Assembly: GCA_963766295.1 (NCBI GenBank)
Contig: CAVXYW010000002.1
Location: forward strand, 1,488,001 to 1,552,000
Source of the DNA: JBBDRJ01 sp963766295
GTDB taxonomy: Bacteria; Actinomycetota; JAICYB01
Direction of reading: 5' to 3'
Length of the DNA: 64,000 nt
The position numbers were made by a program, and so were the translations under genes. The notes below the pieces were generated by a model that was not told the origin of the DNA, made no database searches, and saw nothing but the letters and a program-made list of their open reading frames with translations. Within the stretch, counting starts at the first letter, position 1; each line of letters starts with the position of its first letter. Shown one piece after another: positions 47,987-57,042 of the stretch.

Positions 47987-49270
47987 CTACTTCGAGAAGT
48001 TCTCGCCGCCGTCCGGGTCCCAGTACTTCTTGCCTTCGAGCTCGGGCGGGCGGTAATCCTGCTCGACCTTTCCTTCGGGAAAGCTGTGAGGGTACTTGTA
48101 ACCCTTGCCCTCGCGGGCCAGCTTTCGCCCCATCTGTTTGTCGGAGTCACCAAGGTGGGCGGGAACGTCGCGTGAACGCTCGGCGATGTCGCCCTTCGCC
48201 GCGACCATCGCCCGAAGGACCGCATTCGACTTCGGCGCAAGCGACAGATAGATCGCCGCCTGCGCGAGTGCGAAGGCCGACTCCGGCAGGCCGACGTATT
48301 CGTTGGCCTGTGCCGCTGCAACCGCAACGGCCAGTGCGTTCGGGTCGGCCAGCCCTATGTCCTCTGAAGCCAGGACGACCATGCGTCGCGCGATGAACTT
48401 CGGATCTTCGCCGCCTTCGATCATCTCGAACAGCCAGAACAGCGCGGCGTCGGGATCAGATCCGCGCATCGACTTGATGAAGGCGGAGATGACGTCGTAG
48501 TGCCGGTCCTGGGCCTTGTCGTAGCGGATAGCCCTGCGTGCGAGTGCGGCTTGGACGTCCTCGATAGTTATCTGTTTGGCCTCGCGAGCACCCGCAAGTT
48601 GTGCACTTGCCTCGAGTGCGTTCAATGCGGTGCGCGCATCTCCTCCGGACTTGTCGGCGATCCATTCGAGCGCTTCATCCTCGGCCTCGAACCCGGGGAT
48701 CCCTCGCTCTTCGTCGTTTAGGGCGCGCTTCAGGATCTCCTTTATGTGCTCGGGGTCCAGTGCGTCCAAGCGGAACAGCAGGGACCGGGAGAGCAACGGT
48801 GAGTTGACTTCGAAGAAGGGGTTCTCGGTCGTCGCACCGATGAGGATGATCAGTCCTTCCTCGACGGCGCCGAGGAACGCGTCCTGCTGCGCCCTGTTGA
48901 ATCGGTGGATCTCGTCTAGAAACAGGAGCGTGCGCCCGAACTTGCGCGCGTTCGCGATCACCTTCCGAACGTCGGCCACTCCCGACGAGATCGCAGAGAG
49001 CTTTTCGACCGGGATCTTGGTTCGCTCGGCGACCAGATGCGCGATGGTCGTCTTGCCCGTGCCGGCCGGGCCCCAAAGGATCGCCGAGCGGAGCTCGTCC
49101 CTTTCTATAAGCGCGCGAAGCGTGGTACCGGGACCGATGACCGACTGCTGGCCGACGATCTCGTCCAGGTTCGCCGGACGCATGCGCGCAGCAAGAGGTG
49201 CCCTGGTTCCCCTGGTGTCCGGCGCGACCGCGAAGAGTGATTCTTCTTCCTCACGGTCGCGCGGCGTCAT
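47987..49270 (-). CDS. rarA: replication-associated recombination protein A (MgsA)
   Basis: 427 residues, AAA+ clamp-loader family. Walker A GPAGTGKTT near 67-75, Walker B LLFLDEIHRFNRAQQDAF, sensor 1 GATTENP, and the tetramerisation domain with LFWLFEMIEGGEDPKFIARR. It acts at stalled replication forks. It overlaps aspS by 4 bases. Confidence 0.95.
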   Translation of the reverse strand: MTPRDREEEESLFAVAPDTRGTRAPLAARMRPANLDEIVGQQSVIGPGTTLRALIERDELRSAILWGPAGTGKTTIAHLVAERTKIPVEKLSAISSGVADVRKVIANARKFGRTLLFLDEIHRFNRAQQDAFLGAVEEGLIILIGATTENPFFEVNSPLLSRSLLFRLDALDPEHIKEILKRALNDEERGIPGFEAEDEALEWIADKSGGDARTALNALEASAQLAGAREAKQITIEDVQAALARRAIRYDKAQDRHYDVISAFIKSMRGSDPDAALFWLFEMIEGGEDPKFIARRMVVLASEDIGLADPNALAVAVAAAQANEYVGLPESAFALAQAAIYLSLAPKSNAVLRAMVAAKGDIAERSRDVPAHLGDSDKQMGRKLAREGKGYKYPHSFPEGKVEQDYRPPELEGKKYWDPDGGENFSK

Positions 49271-51051
49271 TTCTGTTCCTTCTCTATCAGTCTCAAGCCC
49301 AGGTCGCGGAGCTGGAGAGGATCGACCGGTGCCGGCGCACCGGTAAGAGGATCGGCTCCCGTTTGCGTCTTCGGAAAGGCGATGATGTCGCGCAGGGAGC
49401 CGCCGCCGGTCATGGCCATCAAGGTTCGATCCAGTCCCATCCCGACTCCGCCATGGGGGGGAGCACCGTGAGACAAGCCGGTTATGAACCAGCCGAATCG
49501 CTCCTCGATCTCCTGAGCACTCAGCCCGAGGATCTCGAACACCCTGCGTTGCATCTCCGCGCGATGCATCCGGATCGATCCGCTCAGCAGCTCGGTGCCA
49601 TTGATAACGAGGTCGTACTGCTGTGTCCGCACAGATGCGGGGTCCGACTCAAGAAACTCAACCGTTTCGGGAGTCGGGGCATAGAAGGGGTTCCCGATCG
49701 ATATCCACGCGTTCTCCTCTTCGCTCCATTCGAAAGCCGGCATCTCCAGTACCCACGTGAAGCGCCAATCCTCGGGATCCGCGATGGACTTGATCCTTCC
49801 CTGCGATCGCGCGAGGTCGATTCGAAGGGCCCCAAGCACTTCGCTCGTCAGTCGCGGCGTTTCATCGGCAGCGAGAAGAAGGAGGTCTCCAGTTTCGGCT
49901 CCAAGCTCACGCCGGATACCGGCGATCTCTTGCTCCGACAGGAATTTCGTTATCGGCGCACGCAGCTGTTCGGGTTCGACGACCATCCACACCAAGCCCT
50001 TCGCGCCGAGCTCCTTGGCGCGGTCGATCAGGCCATCGAGGGTGGCGCGGGACGCTTCCGCTCCCGCTATCGGGACACGAAGCCCGCGCACCGCGCCGCC
50101 GGCCGAAAGGACAGCCCCAAATGCGTTGAAGCTCGTTCCCGTGAAGACCGGCGATAGTTCCGTGACGGTAGGCCCCGCAGCTTCGCGCACATCCGGACGA
50201 TCGGATCCGTAGCGCGCCACCGATTCCTCGTATGTGATGCGCGTGAAGGGCGCCGGGATGTCGACGCCAAGGCAGTCCTTCCACATCTTCGAAATCAGAC
50301 CTTCCATCAACTGCAAGATGTCTTCGCGCGTAACGAACGACATCTCGAAGTCGAGCTGGACGAACTCGATCTGGCGATCGGCGCGCGGATCTTCGTCGCG
50401 AAAGCTTGGAGCAAGTTGGTAGTACCTCTCTATCCCGCCAACCATGAGCATCTGCTTGTACAGCTGAGGTGATTGCGCCAGTGCGAACACATTTCCGCGG
50501 TTGTGCCGGGAAGGGACGACGAAGTCGCGAGCTCCCTCGGGTGTCGCGCGCGTCATGATCGGCGTCTCGATCTCGATGAACCGGTTCTCATCGAAGTAGT
50601 CACGTATGGCCTTACGGGCTTTTGACCGGAGCGCCATGTTGTCTTGCATGGGCTGGCGCCGAAGGTCGATATAGCGATAACGGAGTCTGGTCGTTTCCTC
50701 GGCTTCGACCTCGTCTTCGACTGGGAACGGCAACGGCGGACATTCGGACAGAACCTCGACCTCGCCGGCGACGATCTCGATCTCGCCCGTCGGAAGCTTG
50801 GCGTTGACAGTTCCTTCGGGCCGAGCGCGCACCGATCCTTTGATGAGCAGGCACCATTCGTCGCGCACGCGATGAGCGACGGCGGCCACGCTCTCGGCTT
50901 CGCAGACGACCTGGATGACGCCGCTCGAGTCGCGCAGGTCCAGGAAAAGGACTCCGCCGTGGTCGCGATGGGCGTTGACCCATCCGGCGAGAGTCACATC
51001 GTCGCCGACGTTCGAACTCCGCAGCTCGCCGCATCCGTGCGACTTGATCAC
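49267..51051 (-). CDS. aspS: aspartyl-tRNA synthetase
   Basis: 594 residues, bacterial-type class IIb. N-terminal OB domain with LAGWVNAHRDHGGVLFLDLR; motif 2 FRDEDPRADRQIEFVQLDFE; inserted GAD domain (about 290-420); motif 3 GVGMGLDRTLMAMTGG. Whether it is discriminating or not (GatCAB dependence) cannot be judged here. Overlaps hisS by 4 bases. Confidence 0.97.
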   Translation of the reverse strand: MIKSHGCGELRSSNVGDDVTLAGWVNAHRDHGGVLFLDLRDSSGVIQVVCEAESVAAVAHRVRDEWCLLIKGSVRARPEGTVNAKLPTGEIEIVAGEVEVLSECPPLPFPVEDEVEAEETTRLRYRYIDLRRQPMQDNMALRSKARKAIRDYFDENRFIEIETPIMTRATPEGARDFVVPSRHNRGNVFALAQSPQLYKQMLMVGGIERYYQLAPSFRDEDPRADRQIEFVQLDFEMSFVTREDILQLMEGLISKMWKDCLGVDIPAPFTRITYEESVARYGSDRPDVREAAGPTVTELSPVFTGTSFNAFGAVLSAGGAVRGLRVPIAGAEASRATLDGLIDRAKELGAKGLVWMVVEPEQLRAPITKFLSEQEIAGIRRELGAETGDLLLLAADETPRLTSEVLGALRIDLARSQGRIKSIADPEDWRFTWVLEMPAFEWSEEENAWISIGNPFYAPTPETVEFLESDPASVRTQQYDLVINGTELLSGSIRMHRAEMQRRVFEILGLSAQEIEERFGWFITGLSHGAPPHGGVGMGLDRTLMAMTGGGSLRDIIAFPKTQTGADPLTGAPAPVDPLQLRDLGLRLIEKEQK

Positions 51052-52304
51052 GTTGAAAGCTCTTTAACCAGATCGGCGAACGCGATCTCTCGCTCGTCGC
51101 CCGAGGTCATGTTCTTCATCTTCGCCACCTGTTTGCTGACTTCGTCCGGACCGAGGATCACGACGTTGCGCGCACCTAGCCGGTTGGCGCTTCGCATCTG
51201 CGCTTGCATCGACTTCGCCGCATCCGAGACCACCACGCGCAGCCCTGCCTTGCGCAGATCGAGAGCGGTGGCCGTCGCCACTGCGGCCAGTCCTTCCATC
51301 CAAACCACGAAGACGTCGGGCACGCGTGGCTCCACTTCACGTGCTTCGCGAAGAGCGACCATCACCGGCTCGGTTCCCACGGCGAAGCCGACGGCCGGCG
51401 TGGGCGGCCCACCCAGCAGCTCGATGAGTCCGTCGTATCGTCCTCCGGCGCCTACGACCGAACGTGCGCCGAACCCTTCCAGATCGAACTCGAACACCGT
51501 GCGTGTGTAGTAGTCGAAGCCCCGGACTAGTTGAGGGTCATCCGTCCACGAGATCCCTATGGTTTCGAGGATCTCCTGGACTCCTGCGTAATGCGTGCGG
51601 CAGTCGTCGCACAAGTAATCGGTGATCGGCGGGATATCTCCACTGCGCAAGACCTTCTTGCAGCCCGGCACCTTACAGTCGAACACGCGCAAAGGGTTGT
51701 TCTTCAGCCTCACGTGGCAGTCGTCGCACATTTCGTCCACGCGGTCGCCGATGGCTTCACGCAACACCGGGAAGTATTTCTCGCGATCAGGCGGGTGCCC
51801 CATCGTGTTCAGGTGCAGACGGGGCGACAAACCGATGACGTCGAAGAACTGAGAGGCAAGAGCGATCAGCTCGGCGTCCATCGTCGGCTCGGCCGATCCG
51901 ACCGCTTCGGCGTCGATCTGGTGGAACTGGCGCGTGCGGCCCTTCTGGGGACGCTCGTACCTGAACATCCAGCCCATCAAGTAGAGGCGGAGCGGCAGGG
52001 CTTCGCGCTTGGCGAGGTTGTGCTCGACAACGGCCCGGGCAACGCCGCCCGTCGCCTCCGGCCTGAGGCTGAAGGAGCGATCGCGCCGGTCGTTGAACGT
52101 GTACATCTGCTTCTCGAGGACGACCTCCGAGGTCTCACCCGCCGCCCTCTGAAAGACCTCGGTGTGCTCGAACAGAGGCGTCTCGATGCGTGAATATCCG
52201 TAGCGATCGAAGAGGGTGCGCGCGGAATCCTCGAGCTCGGACAACAGCTCCGATTCCGGCGGCAATAGATCAGGCGCACCCCGCGGCCCTTTGGCTTTGG
52301 CCAT
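51048..52304 (-). CDS. hisS: histidyl-tRNA synthetase
   Basis: 418 residues, class II. Motif 1 region YGYSRIETPLFEHTEVFQRA, motif 2 FSLRPEATGGVARAVVE, HisA motif LVRGFDYYTRTVFEF and GAGGRYDGLIELLGG, with a C-terminal anticodon domain from about 320. Part of the conserved rel-dtd-hisS-aspS-rarA order. Confidence 0.97.
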   Translation of the reverse strand: MAKAKGPRGAPDLLPPESELLSELEDSARTLFDRYGYSRIETPLFEHTEVFQRAAGETSEVVLEKQMYTFNDRRDRSFSLRPEATGGVARAVVEHNLAKREALPLRLYLMGWMFRYERPQKGRTRQFHQIDAEAVGSAEPTMDAELIALASQFFDVIGLSPRLHLNTMGHPPDREKYFPVLREAIGDRVDEMCDDCHVRLKNNPLRVFDCKVPGCKKVLRSGDIPPITDYLCDDCRTHYAGVQEILETIGISWTDDPQLVRGFDYYTRTVFEFDLEGFGARSVVGAGGRYDGLIELLGGPPTPAVGFAVGTEPVMVALREAREVEPRVPDVFVVWMEGLAAVATATALDLRKAGLRVVVSDAAKSMQAQMRSANRLGARNVVILGPDEVSKQVAKMKNMTSGDEREIAFADLVKELST

Positions 52305-52334
52305 CTGGTACTTATACAGGCTCGCGAGGGTGTA

Positions 52335-52802
52335 TCAGCTGATGGGGCGAGCGAGTAGCAACGCGTAGCCGTTAGTCCATGAGCGCAAGCCGACCTCTTT
52401 CAGCGGGACGAAGCCCTCTCGCTTGTAGAAGCGACGCGTTCCCTCATACGAGTCCTCGGCGTCTTCGGGCTCTGAAGGGCCCAGCGTCATCACAACGAGC
52501 TGGCGAAATCCATCCTGGTGCGCCGCGTCGACGGCCGCTTTCATAAGCTGAGCGCCGATCCCGCCACGACGGCGATCCATTCGGACGGCCATCCACGTGA
52601 TCTCTATAGCTTCATCACTCGAGGGCGCGACCGTGAGGAAGCCGACGATCTCGTCCCCATCGACGGCGACCCAGCCGCGCTCCGATCGCACGGCTTTGGC
52701 GCAGTCGGCTTGCCCGGTCGGATCCCCGAAGTGATACGGCAACGTTGCCAGGACGCCGTCGCAAGCTTCGGCGTCCTTCTTGTGGTCGAGTGGTCGGATC
52801 AC
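52335..52802 (-). CDS. GNAT-family N-acetyltransferase
   Basis: 155 residues from the GTG at 52802, which overlaps the stop of the SRPBCC gene (GTGA). The acetyl-CoA loop is VRMDRRRGGIGAQLMKAAVD, preceded by DEIVGFLTVAPSSDEAIEIT and followed by GTRRFYKREGFVPLKEVGL. The target is unknown. A perfect 10-bp dyad spans the gene junction. Confidence 0.85.
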   Translation of the reverse strand: MIRPLDHKKDAEACDGVLATLPYHFGDPTGQADCAKAVRSERGWVAVDGDEIVGFLTVAPSSDEAIEITWMAVRMDRRRGGIGAQLMKAAVDAAHQDGFRQLVVMTLGPSEPEDAEDSYEGTRRFYKREGFVPLKEVGLRSWTNGYALLLARPIS

Positions 52803-52818
52803 TTCGACTCGAAGTGAT
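52798..52818. repeat. 10-bp perfect inverted repeat across the SRPBCC/GNAT junction
   Basis: ATCACTTCGA and TCGAAGTGAT flank a single base; the GTGA overlap lies at one edge. In mRNA it would form a hairpin that includes the GNAT start codon, suggesting coupling of GNAT translation to reading through the SRPBCC end. Confidence 0.6.
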
Positions 52819-53239
52819 GCTCGAGGTTCTCGAGCGTTTTCTCCATCCCCGCGCGATTTCGCTTGAGGAACCCACTGACCTTTAGGAAAAGGCCCGGCGA
52901 GCGTGCTTTCGACCAATCGAAGGATTCTTGCACCCGCGTCCCGCCGTCGACCGGCTCGAGCTCGTAGCGCCAGATGTTTCGCGCGGGATGGCACCAAGCG
53001 ATGAGCTTGTCCTCCTCGAACTCCACAACCTTGTTTCGGATCTTGTAAGGAGCGCCGATACGCATGTCCATCCCGAACTTTGCGCCGAGTGAGAGGCGTT
53101 CGGGGTTGTTCGACCCTGCTTTTTTCACCGTGCCGGACCCGTCCAGCACGGGGTGCATCTTCGGATCCGCCAGCAGATCGAAGATCTCTTGCGCTTTCGC
53201 CTTGATCACACGCTCGACCGAGATAACCTTGTCGGCCAC
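52799..53239 (-). CDS. SRPBCC (START-like) domain protein
   Basis: 146 residues. Starts ADKVISVERVIKAKAQEIFD, a typical START/polyketide-cyclase-like opening, with MRIGAPYKIRNKVVEFEEDK, RYELEPVDGGTRVQESFDWS and a helical C-terminus RAGMEKTLENLEHHFE. A hydrophobic ligand pocket is expected; ligand unknown. The GTG at 53239 has AAAGGAGA upstream; a longer frame would cross into dtd. Confidence 0.85.
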   Translation of the reverse strand: MADKVISVERVIKAKAQEIFDLLADPKMHPVLDGSGTVKKAGSNNPERLSLGAKFGMDMRIGAPYKIRNKVVEFEEDKLIAWCHPARNIWRYELEPVDGGTRVQESFDWSKARSPGLFLKVSGFLKRNRAGMEKTLENLEHHFESK

Positions 53240-53250
53240 TTCTTTCTCCT

Positions 53251-53697
53251 TTAGACGTCCCTCGTATCGATGAGGATAGTGACCGGACCGTCGTTGGTGA
53301 GATCGACCTCCATGTGAGCTCCGAACACACCGCTCTGAAGCTTTACTCCTAAGTCGGCAAGGCGCTCGCATACGCGATCGACTAGCGGATCGGCTTGCTC
53401 CGGCCTGGCGGCCTCAACGAATGAAGGTCTGCGGCCCTTGCGCGTGTCGGCGTAGAGGGTGAACTGGCTCACCACGAGTACCGACGCGCCCTCGTCGAGG
53501 ATCGATCGGTTCATCTTTCCTTCCTCGTCCGGAAAGATCCTCAGGTTCGCGACCTTCTCGGCCACGTACGCCGCATCCGTTTCGTCGTCGTCACCGTGAA
53601 CTCCGACCAGAACCACCAAGCCGCGATCGATCTCTCCGACGACGGCGCCTTCCACGCGCACACAAGCCCGCGACACACGCTGGACGAGGGCGCGCAC
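53251..53697 (-). CDS. dtd: D-aminoacyl-tRNA deacylase
   Basis: 148 residues: MRALVQRVSRACVRVEGAVV opening, catalytic SQFTLYAD (near 78-85) and NDGPVT, the Gly-Pro motif that gives chiral specificity. It removes D-amino acids from tRNA. Overlaps rel by one base. Confidence 0.96.
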   Translation of the reverse strand: MRALVQRVSRACVRVEGAVVGEIDRGLVVLVGVHGDDDETDAAYVAEKVANLRIFPDEEGKMNRSILDEGASVLVVSQFTLYADTRKGRRPSFVEAARPEQADPLVDRVCERLADLGVKLQSGVFGAHMEVDLTNDGPVTILIDTRDV

Positions 53698-55976
53698 TAG
53701 TTGCCTTGGCGAGCTTTAAGGGGCAGAACGCGATACGCGTCGAAAACGCCTTCGATGCGACGCACGGTGCGCTGGATGTGGTCGAGGTGTGCGATGTCGG
53801 CCAGCTCGAACGCGAACCTCAGGCGAGCAGTGCCATCGCTCTTCGACCACGAAGAGGACGACAAGATCATCACGCCACACTCCGTGAGAGTGTCCGAGAG
53901 GTCGCGCAACAGTCCGGAACGGTCTAGGGCCGAGACCTGGAAGACCACAGTGAATCGTCCGCCCTGCGACGAGTCCCACTCGACCTCGACGACACGTTCG
54001 GCTTGAAGCATCAAAGTCTTTGCGTTCGGACAGTCCGCACGATGCACCGAAACACCACGGCCCCTCGTGATGAAACCGAACACTTCATCGCCGGGCACCG
54101 GTGCGCAGCATCGTGCCAGTTTGGCGGCGACATCGCGCTCACCCTTCACAACGACAGACGGCGCTTCGTCGGAGCGTCGAGGAGGTGTGGCCGGTTCGAG
54201 AGGTGCCGGCTCCGCTTCCGCGGGACGCAGGATCTGCCGCAGAACCTCGACGAAGTCACCAGTGGGGAGCCGTCCCTCTCCAAGCGATTCGTAAAGGGTC
54301 TCCTCACCCGAAGTCCGGAGATCCGAGAAGAGCTTTCGCCAGACCTCGAGGGTTAGCTCGGTTTGGGCGATGCCCTCGCGGCGAAGCGTCTTGACGAAGA
54401 GGTCGCGTCCCTCTTCGCGCGCGGCCTCGCGACGATGTGCCGTTAGCCAGTGTCTGATCCTCGCCCGCGCGCGCGACGTCTTGACGAGCGCAAGCCAGTC
54501 CTCCTTCGGTCGGGCGTCCTGCGCGCGAGTCGTGAGGATCTCCACGACATCGCCGGAATCCAAGCGCGTGTCGAGTGGGACGAGGCTCCCGTTGACCCGC
54601 GCGCCCATCGTGCGATGCCCGACTTCGGTGTGGATCGCGTAAGCGAAGTCGATCGGCCCTGCGCCGCGAGGCAGACAGATGACCTCGCCCTTCGGAGTGA
54701 AGCAGAAGACCTCGTCATGGAAGAGGTCGAGCCGAAGCGACTCCATGAACTCGCGCGGGTCCTTCGCTTCCCGGAACGTTTCCACGAGCTCGCCGAGCCA
54801 CGGTACGTCCGAATCGGAACCACGCTGCTTGCGCTGACCGTCGGCTTCCTTGTACTTCCAGTGAGCGGCGATCCCCCACTCGGCGGTCTCGTGCATCGTG
54901 CGGGTTCGGATCTGGATCTCCAGGGGTTTACCCTCCGGACCCATCACCGAAGTGTGCAGCGACTGGTACATGTTGAACTTGGGCATCGCGACGTAATCCT
55001 TGAAGCGCCCGGGCAGCGGTTTCCAAAGCGCATGGATGACTCCGAGCGCCGCGTAGCAGTCGCGCAGGTCCTCCACCACGATGCGGACGCCGACGAGATC
55101 GAAGATGTCGTCGAACTCGACGCCGCGTTCCACCATCTTTTGATAGATCGAGTAGAAGTTCTTCGCTCGACCCGAGACGGTCGCGTTGATCTTCGCTTGA
55201 TCTAGATGTGAACGGATCTCTTCGAGAACCTTCGCGAGGTAGGCGTCGCGTTCCGGCTGTCTGCGGTTGGTCAGCTCCGCGATCTCGTCGTAGCGCTTGT
55301 TGTAGAGGTATTGGAAGCCGAGGTCCTCGAGATCAGTGCGCATCTGGAACATCCCCAAGCGGCTGGCCAAAGGCACGTAAACCTCGATGGTCTCCCGGGC
55401 TTTCAGCTCGCGCTTCTCGGGGGCGAGCGCTTGGAGCGTCCGCATGTTGTGAAGACGATCGGCGAGCTTGATGATGATCACGCGAACGTCTCGCGCCATC
55501 GCGACCATCATCTTTCTGTAGTTCTCGGCTTGGGCCGCCTCGGTGGACCGGAACGAGATCTTGGCGATCTTCGTGAGCCCGTCGATGATCTCTGCGACCT
55601 CGTCCCCGAAGGTCTCACGAAGGTCGGCCAGCGACGCGTCTGTGTCCTCGACCGCGTCGTGAAGCAGAGCGCCGATGATGGTAGTTGGGTCCATGCCCAT
55701 ATCGACGAGGATCTGCGCCACCTCGAGCGGGTGCGTGATGAAAGGGTCTCCGGATAGGCGGTTCTGGCCCGCGTGAACCTCAGCCGCAACTTGGAAGGCC
55801 TGGATGACGCCCTGCAGGTCGGCCTTTGGGTGGACGGCGAGGAGCGCATCCGTGACTGGTCGCAGATCCTCTGGCACTTCGCGTGCAGGCGGAGTGCGTC
55901 GCAGGCGTCCGAGGATGGCCCGAAGTGGACTTCGCGATACCTGTTTCGTCTGAGGTGCTGGTTTCGTTTGAGCCAT
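53697..55976 (-). CDS. rel: RelA/SpoT (p)ppGpp synthetase/hydrolase
   Basis: 759 residues, bifunctional long Rel. HD hydrolase motif GALLHDAVEDTDAS near residue 103; synthetase domain with YQKMVERGVEFDDIFDLVGV and GRFKDYVAMPKFNMYQSLHT; TGS domain VFCFTPKGEVICLPRGAGPI; C-terminal ACT domain (from about 670). It controls the stringent response. The start ATG at 55976 is standard. First gene of the operon leading to dtd. Confidence 0.97.
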   Translation of the reverse strand: MAQTKPAPQTKQVSRSPLRAILGRLRRTPPAREVPEDLRPVTDALLAVHPKADLQGVIQAFQVAAEVHAGQNRLSGDPFITHPLEVAQILVDMGMDPTTIIGALLHDAVEDTDASLADLRETFGDEVAEIIDGLTKIAKISFRSTEAAQAENYRKMMVAMARDVRVIIIKLADRLHNMRTLQALAPEKRELKARETIEVYVPLASRLGMFQMRTDLEDLGFQYLYNKRYDEIAELTNRRQPERDAYLAKVLEEIRSHLDQAKINATVSGRAKNFYSIYQKMVERGVEFDDIFDLVGVRIVVEDLRDCYAALGVIHALWKPLPGRFKDYVAMPKFNMYQSLHTSVMGPEGKPLEIQIRTRTMHETAEWGIAAHWKYKEADGQRKQRGSDSDVPWLGELVETFREAKDPREFMESLRLDLFHDEVFCFTPKGEVICLPRGAGPIDFAYAIHTEVGHRTMGARVNGSLVPLDTRLDSGDVVEILTTRAQDARPKEDWLALVKTSRARARIRHWLTAHRREAAREEGRDLFVKTLRREGIAQTELTLEVWRKLFSDLRTSGEETLYESLGEGRLPTGDFVEVLRQILRPAEAEPAPLEPATPPRRSDEAPSVVVKGERDVAAKLARCCAPVPGDEVFGFITRGRGVSVHRADCPNAKTLMLQAERVVEVEWDSSQGGRFTVVFQVSALDRSGLLRDLSDTLTECGVMILSSSSWSKSDGTARLRFAFELADIAHLDHIQRTVRRIEGVFDAYRVLPLKARQGN

Positions 55977-56051
55977 CCCACTCAGTTTGCCTCAGGGCCC
56001 GCTTCGCAGCGTCGTAACGTATATGCGGGACCGCGACCGAAGGGAGGAGTT

Positions 56052-57032
56052 GTGGCTATACGGACGCCGCTATGTGACCTGCTCGGGATCGAACATCCAG
56101 TCATCTGTGCGCCTTTCGGCCCCTGGAACCAGGTCGACCTGGCCGTCGCAGTGAGCGAAGCCGGTGGGCTTGGCAGTCTCGGAACGGCGGTGACTCCTGT
56201 CGACAAGCAGCGTGAGCAGTGGCGTTACATCCGCGAGCTGACGGATAAGCCGTTCGCCATAAACCACACGCGCAGGCCCTTCGACGAGGCCGCCTTCGCG
56301 GCGACACTCGAAGAACGCCCGGCCGTCATCTCGTTCCACATCGGTGATCCGTTGGATCTGCCATCACGTGCTCACGATGCGGGCATCCTGTGGATCCACC
56401 AGGTGGGAAACGTCGATCAGGCAAAGAAAGCGCTCGACGGCGGCGCGGATGTGCTCATCGCGCAGGGCAGTGAGTCCGGCGGCAACGCCGGCGACGTCGC
56501 GATGTCGGTAATCGTGCCTCAGGTCGTCGACGTCGCCGGCAACGTTCCCGTTGTCGCAGCCGGGGGCATAGCTGATGGCCGCGGACTGGCCGCGGCTTTG
56601 GCGCTCGGCGCACAAGGAGTAAATGTCGGCACGAGGTTCCTCGCATCGAATGAGATGTCGGTCGCCCAGGAATGGAAAGACGCGATCGTTCGGGCGGGCC
56701 CCGAAGACACTGTGAAAATGACGTTCGCCAACTACGTGATGCCACCATTCACCGAAGGTGCGTACACCAACATGTCACCCCGCTCTCTTCGCAATGCCTT
56801 CATCGAGGAGTGGAACGACCGTCCGAAAGAGGCTGAAGCCAACGCCGACCAACTCAGATCCGACCTCATGAAGGCGATAGGAGAAGGCAGACTTCACGAG
56901 CTCATCCCCTTCACCGGTCAATCGGCCGCTCTCGTTCATGAAGTTCTTCCGGCCGGTGAGATCGTGCGACGGATGATCAACGAAGCCGAGGAGCTGATCG
57001 GAAAAGCCAACCGATACGTGACGTCCGGATAG
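56052..57032 (+). CDS. nitronate monooxygenase-like (NPD family) flavoenzyme
   Basis: 326 residues, FMN TIM barrel: GIEHPVICAPFGPWNQVDLA, GSESGGNAGDVAMSVIVPQV, VVAAGGIADGRGLAAALALG and QGVNVGTRFLASNEM, the FMN-phosphate site. The family includes nitronate monooxygenases and 2-enoyl-ACP reductases (FabK). The GTG at 56052 has AGGGAGGAG upstream. Confidence 0.88.
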   Translation: MAIRTPLCDLLGIEHPVICAPFGPWNQVDLAVAVSEAGGLGSLGTAVTPVDKQREQWRYIRELTDKPFAINHTRRPFDEAAFAATLEERPAVISFHIGDPLDLPSRAHDAGILWIHQVGNVDQAKKALDGGADVLIAQGSESGGNAGDVAMSVIVPQVVDVAGNVPVVAAGGIADGRGLAAALALGAQGVNVGTRFLASNEMSVAQEWKDAIVRAGPEDTVKMTFANYVMPPFTEGAYTNMSPRSLRNAFIEEWNDRPKEAEANADQLRSDLMKAIGEGRLHELIPFTGQSAALVHEVLPAGEIVRRMINEAEELIGKANRYVTSG

Positions 57033-57042
57033 GTCCGACTCC

